A stretch of 64,000 bases of DNA, from assembly GCA_022316685.1 (NCBI GenBank), contig JAKJHU010001334.1:16650-80649 (forward strand), given 5' to 3'. Under the pieces are notes generated by a model. The model was not told the DNA's origin and ran no database searches. It was given only the letters and a program-made list of their open reading frames with translations. This document shows, one piece after another, positions 62,801-64,000 of this stretch (its first letter is position 1; every line of letters begins with the position of its first letter). This DNA comes from Progne subis subis. Lineage: Eukaryota > Chordata > Aves > Passeriformes > Hirundinidae. Position numbers and translations under genes: made by a program.

Positions 62801-63877
62801 TTTTATTTATTTTGGGAAAAGCAAAATACTTTAGCAACACTAATACTCACAGTCGTATTAGAAAAGCCTCCAAACACTTTAGAGTTAGACACATTCACTG
62901 ATGGTTCAGAAACCTGAAGTGTTACTGAACTTGCTGAGTGTGTGATTACTGAAAGTTAGCTAAGATTCTTAAAATTTCTTTCTTTACTGTGTTTGTGTGG
63001 TGGAATTAAAAGGGAGAAGGCTATGAATTTTTAATATTTTCCTCTCTCCTTCTGACCCCTGTTCTGATGTTCTGTGTGCAATAGTAATAATATTTTGAGT
63101 GTTAAAAATTCTAAATATTTAAAATACAAAATAAAATTAAAATAAATAAATTCAAATGGCTTTGCCAATTCCTGATAAAACTATTTTCCTAAATTGCCTA
63201 AGAGCATAAAATGTCGCACTTTGGTGTATCGCTTGTAGTGTAACACGAACACTGTACTTTTAATTTGCTATTTTTATTAAATAAAATATTATTACAACCA
63301 CTATCAATGAATGCTGCAGAAATTTAAGGATACAACTCTTACAGAGTATAGAAAAGTATTAGAAAAGTGTACACAATTAAGTATTTCTCCTGTACAGTAT
63401 TTCTCAATATTTCATGAGCATCAGTAAACTCAATATAATAAATGGTTTTAACTCTGGTGGTGGGGGTTGTGGTTAGGACCTTAGTGTCTTTTCAGTAGGG
63501 CATTGATTTGTTATTCTTAGCATTTTAAAAGTGCTAATGAAGAATGAATTGCACAGTATTTGTGTACAGTCTTGGTGTTGAAACTGGAAAGGTGTCTTAC
63601 TTTACTCATGGAAGGTGAATGGATGCATTTAGTCTTACTTTCTGATAGTACCAAACTTTCCTTTTGTTCTAGAAATCATTGAATTCAAGGGCCTTTGTTA
63701 CAATGGTTGCTTCCAGTATAAGGATTATGCTACCAAATGTTAAAAAGGTTTCCTGCTTAGAGTAAATGCAGCTAGAAGAGAATACAGTTAAACTTATTAT
63801 GTCATCCTTGTTTTACAGAAGCCTTCCAGAGCCACTGATGACATATGAGTTGCACGGAGAATTCATCGTTCCTGCCA
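18189..63877 (+). CDS. ARHGAP10: ARHGAP10 (GRAF2) Rho GTPase-activating protein, internal part of gene, 15 exons
   Basis: This is the spliced gene that organises the window. GRAF-family proteins bind curved membrane through an N-terminal BAR domain and phosphoinositides through a PH domain, and they switch off RhoA/Cdc42-type GTPases through a RhoGAP domain; a C-terminal SH3 binds partners such as FAK. The joined exons give about 430 residues in that order: BAR (exons 1-7), PH (end of exon 7 to exon 10), linker (exon 11), RhoGAP first half (exons 12-15). I chose ARHGAP10 over ARHGAP26 and ARHGAP42 because blocks such as [41 protein letters not shown] and [13 protein letters not shown] follow the ARHGAP10 version. 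All introns are GT-AG and phases agree at every junction. The first coding exon (about 52 residues) and the exons after residue ~483 are outside the window. Four single-base frame breaks lie in exons 8-10. Multiple introns exclude a retrocopy. Confidence 0.96.
18285..18372 (+). other. 88-bp intron
   Basis: A very short intron by the standards of this gene, from GTAGGTAAG to a T-rich tract and TTACAG. It contains a TTTTTTTTATTG stretch and an ATGATTAAAC segment that could serve as branch point. It is fully explained by the flanking exons, whose phase (1 base + 2 bases) agrees across it. Confidence 0.95.
18373..18434 (+). CDS. ARHGAP10: ARHGAP10 exon 2 of window, BAR domain
   Basis: Exon of 62 bp from TTACAG to GTGAGT. 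With the G carried over it reads [21 protein letters not shown], about residues 84-104 of the BAR domain. It ends in phase 0 and the following exon begins with GCA (Ala), giving the family motif [12 protein letters not shown] across the junction. Confidence 0.97.
22524..22574 (+). repeat. (GTTT)n tract flanked by poly-T
   Basis: A T run, then several GTTT units, then a further T run of about 19. Simple repeat within the 12-kb intron. Confidence 0.9.
25777..25812 (+). repeat. (TA)18 microsatellite
   Basis: Eighteen uninterrupted TA units, preceded by imperfect TA-rich sequence. It is the purest dinucleotide array in the window. Confidence 0.93.
30565..30636 (+). CDS. ARHGAP10: ARHGAP10 exon 3 of window, BAR domain
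   Basis: Exon of 72 bp, phase 0 at both ends, reading [13 protein letters not shown] then [11 protein letters not shown] (24 residues, about 105-128). The LIxPLExFRKEQxGAxK pattern is shared by all GRAF proteins, and the SVTET start is the ARHGAP10 version. The acceptor is a long T tract ending TTTAG; the donor is GTTTGT, weaker than most others in this gene. Confidence 0.97.
30637..33867 (+). other. 3.2-kb intron
   Basis: AT-rich intronic DNA with many T runs of 8-12 nt and no recognised transposable element. Open frames are all under about 85 codons and carry no recognisable motifs. Confidence 0.85.
33868..33969 (+). CDS. ARHGAP10: ARHGAP10 exon 4 of window, BAR domain
   Basis: Exon of 102 bp, phase 0 on both sides, reading [20 protein letters not shown] then [14 protein letters not shown] (34 residues, about 129-162). 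Its Lys/Glu-rich character fits the basic face of the BAR dimer that contacts anionic membrane. The acceptor is TCTAG and the donor is GTATTG, which is non-optimal at position +4. Confidence 0.97.
34393..34412 (+). repeat. Poly-T run (20 T)
   Basis: Uninterrupted T run, then C and six more T. Simple repeat. Confidence 0.9.
34816..35150. promoter_or_regulatory. Candidate conserved non-coding segment
   Basis: Mixed-composition sequence free of homopolymers and rich in AT-homeodomain-like and palindromic words (TTGATCAGCTG, GATAAATGGCTGATTATGATGG), unlike the T-rich intron around it. This is an impression from composition, without any alignment. Confidence 0.22.
35730..35798 (+). repeat. 28-32 bp tandem duplication, about 2.3 copies
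   Basis: GCTGACAACTCA begins copy 1 (35730-35757) and copy 2 (35758-35789), and GCTGACAAC begins a truncated third copy. Copies 1 and 2 also share TTCCTGTGTTTA; copy 2 carries four extra bases. Confidence 0.88.
36966..37076 (+). CDS. ARHGAP10: ARHGAP10 exon 5 of window, BAR domain
   Basis: Exon of 111 bp, phase 0 on both sides, reading [19 protein letters not shown] then [18 protein letters not shown] (37 residues, about 163-199). The pattern QVxxxRxHFYExSLEYVxKxQExQERKxFExVEP is strongly conserved in GRAF proteins. One Cys (FECVEP) replaces the Phe seen in human ARHGAP10 (FEFVEP), a conservative position. The acceptor is GTGTGCAG and the donor is GTAAGT. Confidence 0.97.
37077..39105 (+). 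other. 2.0-kb intron
   Basis: T-rich intron with no recognised element. A small perfect inverted repeat (arms ACGTGGA and TCCACGT with a 7-nt spacer) lies at 38684-38704. Open frames do not exceed about 115 codons and look like chance. Confidence 0.85.
39106..39210 (+). CDS. ARHGAP10: ARHGAP10 exon 6 of window, BAR domain
   Basis: Exon of 105 bp, phase 0 on both sides, reading [20 protein letters not shown] then [15 protein letters not shown] (35 residues, about 200-234). The [21 protein letters not shown] block is one of the most conserved parts of the GRAF BAR domain, and the NHYKM continuation is specific to ARHGAP10. The acceptor is TTTCAG and the donor is GTAAGT. Confidence 0.97.
39452..39473 (+). 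repeat. Poly-T run (22 T)
   Basis: Uninterrupted T run about 240 bp after exon 6, in the following intron. Confidence 0.9.
41992..42705 (-). mobile_element. Avian endogenous-retrovirus LTR, probably antisense to the gene
   Basis: A 714-bp segment bounded by TGTGGTGGG and CAGCACA, matching from memory a repeat common in bird genomes: a TGGTGGGTTGGCCCTGGCTGG start, a middle of repeated short 'cacagg...tccac' units, and a 3' part containing TTATCCCAGAGGC, CTGATGGGCTCAGCCTTGG and CTGTAGCCCCC. The - orientation is inferred: on that strand an A/T-rich polyadenylation-like segment falls near the TGTGGTGGG end and a TATA-like TATTTAA near the other. The flanking 5-mers TTATT and TGATT differ by one base and may be a decayed target duplication. 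No internal retroviral genes are present. Confidence 0.72.
42782..42911 (+). CDS. ARHGAP10: ARHGAP10 exon 7 of window, end of BAR and start of PH
   Basis: Exon of 130 bp reading [32 protein letters not shown] and [11 protein letters not shown] (43 residues, about 235-277), ending in phase 1 with an A that joins GG of exon 8 to give Arg. It closes the last BAR helix; [11 protein letters not shown] is the first beta strand of the PH domain. The acceptor TTTTAG sits 76 bp from the end of an LTR, so its branch point and pyrimidine tract lie in the short non-LTR strip between them. Confidence 0.97.
42912..44174 (+). other. 1.3-kb intron
   Basis: AT-rich intron from GTAAGG to TATGCAG. I see no transposable element, satellite or coding potential beyond short chance frames. 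Confidence 0.88.
44175..44279 (+). CDS. ARHGAP10: ARHGAP10 exon 8 of window, PH domain, two single-base frame breaks
   Basis: Exon of 105 bp between TATGCAG and the strong donor GTATGT. It encodes the PH segment that in the family reads [18 protein letters not shown] followed by a KKF block and PFEHRSGGK. As given, no single frame does this. The reading starts in frame (RPAP), shifts at the TT of CCCTTGG (44186-44187) to the frame reading [13 protein letters not shown], and shifts again at the CC of ATCCATTT (44250-44251) to [10 protein letters not shown]. Each shift equals one missing base in a short homopolymer; counting both back gives 36 codons and exact phase 0 at the 3' end. The splice sites are intact. 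A second GT three nt upstream of the donor would only remove a Val codon. Confidence 0.93.
44277..44344 (+). repeat. Imperfect direct repeat spanning the exon 8 splice donor
   Basis: GTTGTATGTATATGTTTATA then TAGTCT at 44277-44302, and GTTGTATGTATGTTTACATA then GTCT from 44321. The copies begin about 44 bp apart and differ by a small indel and a substitution. The first copy contains the authentic GTATGT donor at 44280. Confidence 0.8.
44280..45949 (+). other. 1.7-kb intron
   Basis: Starts inside an imperfect duplication that repeats the exon 8 donor sequence about 45 bp downstream. The remainder is AT-rich and without recognised elements. It ends in TTTTCACAG. Confidence 0.87.
45950..46043 (+). 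CDS. ARHGAP10: ARHGAP10 exon 9 of window, PH domain, one single-base frame break
   Basis: Exon of 94 bp from TTTTCACAG to GTAAGC. It reads [13 protein letters not shown], then loses the frame at the AAA of ACCAAAGAAA (45986-45988). In the next frame it continues as [17 protein letters not shown], matching the family's [22 protein letters not shown]. One missing A restores 31 codons plus the two bases that join exon 10. The [10 protein letters not shown] block is the most conserved PH strand in GRAF proteins, so the exon assignment is secure despite the break. Confidence 0.93.
46935..46988 (+). repeat. Poly-T tract (37 T, GG, 15 T)
   Basis: Long T homopolymer with a single GG interruption, preceded by another short T run. 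It lies between exons 9 and 10. Confidence 0.9.
47971..47988 (+). repeat. Poly-T run (18 T)
   Basis: Uninterrupted T run in the intron before exon 10. Confidence 0.9.
48913..48993 (+). CDS. ARHGAP10: ARHGAP10 exon 10 of window, end of PH domain, one single-base frame break
   Basis: Exon of 81 bp from TTTGCAG to GTAAGC. The first G completes the Arg of exon 9; it then reads [19 protein letters not shown]. The frame breaks at ATGAAGCC (48970), where the family has Met-Glu-Ala and ATGGAAGCC would be expected; the next frame reads EALDGKEA. One missing G gives 27 codons and phase 0. This is the C-terminal PH helix, whose conserved Trp in KLWMEAL is present. It is the fourth of four losses of the same kind in three consecutive exons. 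Confidence 0.93.
48994..49936 (+). other. 0.94-kb intron
   Basis: Short intron without recognised elements. An internal TTTGCAG at about 49575-49581 resembles an acceptor, but what follows does not continue the protein. The real acceptor is taken as GTGTTAG at 49930-49936 after a good pyrimidine tract. Confidence 0.82.
49937..49979 (+). CDS. ARHGAP10: ARHGAP10 exon 11 of window, PH-RhoGAP linker (43 bp)
   Basis: Tiny exon placed by phase, splice sites and weak similarity. From GTGTTAG to GTAAGT it reads [14 protein letters not shown] plus one base (A) that joins GT of exon 12 to make Ser, giving KREGSAQLD. Human and mouse have a 15-residue linker here ending PRPEG before the AQLD block; this copy is 14 residues. 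The phase is right on both sides (0 in, 1 out), which is the main support. The linker is the most variable part of the PH-GAP region, so low identity is expected. A further small base-loss error cannot be excluded given exons 8-10. Confidence 0.68.
49980..51254 (+). other. 1.3-kb intron
   Basis: Intron from GTAAGT to TTTTTGTAG with no recognised element. Its last ~190 bp (from 51062) are open in the same frame as exon 12, part of a longer open stretch discussed under findings. Confidence 0.85.
51255..51320 (+). CDS. ARHGAP10: ARHGAP10 exon 12 of window, start of RhoGAP domain
   Basis: Exon of 66 bp reading, after the split Ser, [21 protein letters not shown] (about residues 389-409), with one base left to form Gly with the next exon. 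The pattern QLDxxGFxIIxKCIxAVETRGI marks the start of the GRAF RhoGAP domain (helix A). The acceptor is TTGTAG; the donor GTAACG is weak at +5 and +6. The frame stays open far past this donor (to 51586). Confidence 0.97.
53851..53904 (+). repeat. 27-bp diverged tandem duplication
   Basis: Two adjacent 27-bp units, each starting G(C/T)GTGGGTGGAAA and ending AGTCT(A/T), with several substitutions between. The unit length is a multiple of three, so the overlapping open frame shows a repeated WVExExS-like peptide by chance. Confidence 0.85.
54640..54970 (+). promoter_or_regulatory. Candidate intronic regulatory segment with retained CpGs
   Basis: TATAAAAA at 54643-54650 is followed by six CpGs in about 50 bp (54661-54708), including CTCGCGTGC and a CRE-like ACGTCA. 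A second cluster of about six CpGs lies at 54879-54958. The surrounding intron is nearly CpG-free, as expected for methylated vertebrate DNA. Retained CpGs suggest selection or an unmethylated element. Function is inference only; it could also be young unmutated sequence. Confidence 0.3.
57585..57659 (+). CDS. ARHGAP10: ARHGAP10 exon 13 of window, RhoGAP domain with arginine finger
   Basis: Exon of 75 bp. With the carried G it reads [20 protein letters not shown] then LNLLM (about residues 410-434), leaving one base for Asp with exon 14. The GLYRVVG motif holds the catalytic arginine finger of RhoGAPs, codon AGA at 57608-57610, which inserts into the GTPase active site to speed GTP hydrolysis. 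Its presence says the GAP domain encoded here is catalytically competent as far as visible. The donor is GTATGC. Confidence 0.97.
59777..59819 (+). repeat. Poly-T run (43 T)
   Basis: The longest homopolymer in the window. Frames across it give poly-Phe or poly-Lys and are not genes. Confidence 0.93.
61540..61760. promoter_or_regulatory. Candidate conserved non-coding segment with 22-bp palindrome
   Basis: Contains a near-perfect palindrome at 61686-61707: outer arms GTCAG and CTGAC, one mismatched pair, and the perfect core CACTGCAGTG. Several CpGs are retained nearby (CCCGG, ACGGG, CACACG, GACGG, CTCGG). No coding potential. A regulatory role is inference. Confidence 0.25.
62580..62667 (+). 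CDS. ARHGAP10: ARHGAP10 exon 14 of window, RhoGAP domain
   Basis: Exon of 88 bp from TTCTAG to GTAAGG. It reads [19 protein letters not shown] then [10 protein letters not shown] (about residues 435-463) and leaves CG, which with the A of exon 15 makes Arg. [15 protein letters not shown] is conserved in the GRAF RhoGAP core; the Lys and Arg of K-x-Y-L-R are part of the GTPase-contact helix. The DLENS version is typical of ARHGAP10. Confidence 0.97.
62668..63818 (+). other. 1.15-kb intron
   Basis: AT-rich intron, with A-rich stretches around 63110-63150 and no recognised element. It ends TTTTACAG. Confidence 0.9.
63819..63877 (+). CDS. ARHGAP10: ARHGAP10 exon 15 of window, RhoGAP domain
   Basis: Exon of 59 bp from TTTTACAG to GTAAAT. 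With the CG of exon 14 it reads [20 protein letters not shown] (about residues 464-483) and leaves one base, expected to begin the Lys of the family's IVPAK. LRxLPxPLM is the classic RhoGAP motif that packs against the GTPase switch regions. The rest of the GAP domain and the SH3 domain lie beyond the window. Confidence 0.97.
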
Positions 63878-64000
63878 GTAAATACATGACTGTAGTTCAA
63901 ATAGAAATCTTTTGTTGTTGTGCTGTTGTGACCTCAGGAGCACTCTGCAAATGCAGTTTCAGAAAAATGCTTCATCCCAGTAAAAATACGGGAATGAGGA
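63878..64000 (+). other. Start of next intron (partial)
   Basis: Begins with GTAAAT at the end of exon 15 and runs to the window edge. No further feature is visible in these 123 bases. Confidence 0.9.

Noticed and set aside
18189..63877. Whole gene being a pseudogene because of frame breaks
   Set aside because: Twelve of fifteen exons, all splice sites and the arginine finger are intact, and the breaks are clustered homopolymer losses; error in 44-49 kb is simpler.
18189..63877. Assignment to ARHGAP26 or ARHGAP42 instead
   Set aside because: Diagnostic segments in the BAR, PH and GAP exons follow ARHGAP10, not the other paralogues.
1..64000. CRISPR arrays, prophage, operons or other prokaryote-style systems
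   Set aside because: No regularly spaced repeats, no compact coding, and clear vertebrate introns and retroelements throughout.

Overview
This is vertebrate, almost certainly avian, nuclear DNA carried inside one large intron-rich gene. Two 5'-truncated CR1 LINEs (220-807 and 5956-6569) end in the CR1 3' signature, and two LTRs of bird endogenous-retrovirus type are present (9297-9913 and about 41992-42705). The LTR types make a songbird plausible, but that is inference. There is no operon-like organisation, CRISPR array, tRNA or rRNA that I can support.

The gene is ARHGAP10 (GRAF2), a BAR-PH-RhoGAP protein of the GRAF family, on the + strand. I placed 15 internal coding exons between 18189 and 63877. 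They total 1289 bp and cover roughly residues 53-483 of the ~786-residue family protein. Exons 1-7 (18189-42911) encode most of the BAR domain. The end of exon 7 and exons 8-10 (to 48993) encode the PH domain. Exon 11 (49937-49979) encodes a short linker. Exons 12-15 (51255-63877) encode the first half of the RhoGAP domain, including the arginine finger in exon 13. The start codon and N-terminal helix lie upstream of the window. The rest of the RhoGAP domain, the linker and the SH3 domain lie downstream. Exon phases agree at every junction.

The most important irregularity is in the PH exons. Exons 8, 9 and 10 carry four single-base losses, each inside or next to a short homopolymer, each breaking the frame. 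Restoring one base at each site returns every exon to the exact family length and phase. The other exons are intact, so sequencing or assembly error is the leading explanation, with real PH-domain decay as the alternative.

The rest is intron. Besides the CR1s and LTRs it holds a (TA)18 run, a (TTTG)n tract, many long poly-T runs on the sense strand (up to 43 T), a few short tandem duplications, and some candidate regulatory segments proposed from composition and motifs only. I found no convincing second gene and no evidence of an undescribed biological system. The points most worth following are the PH frame breaks, an LTR only 76 bp from a splice acceptor, a tandem splice donor on exon 1, and an open frame running out of exon 12 that would give a GAP-dead protein if the intron were retained.
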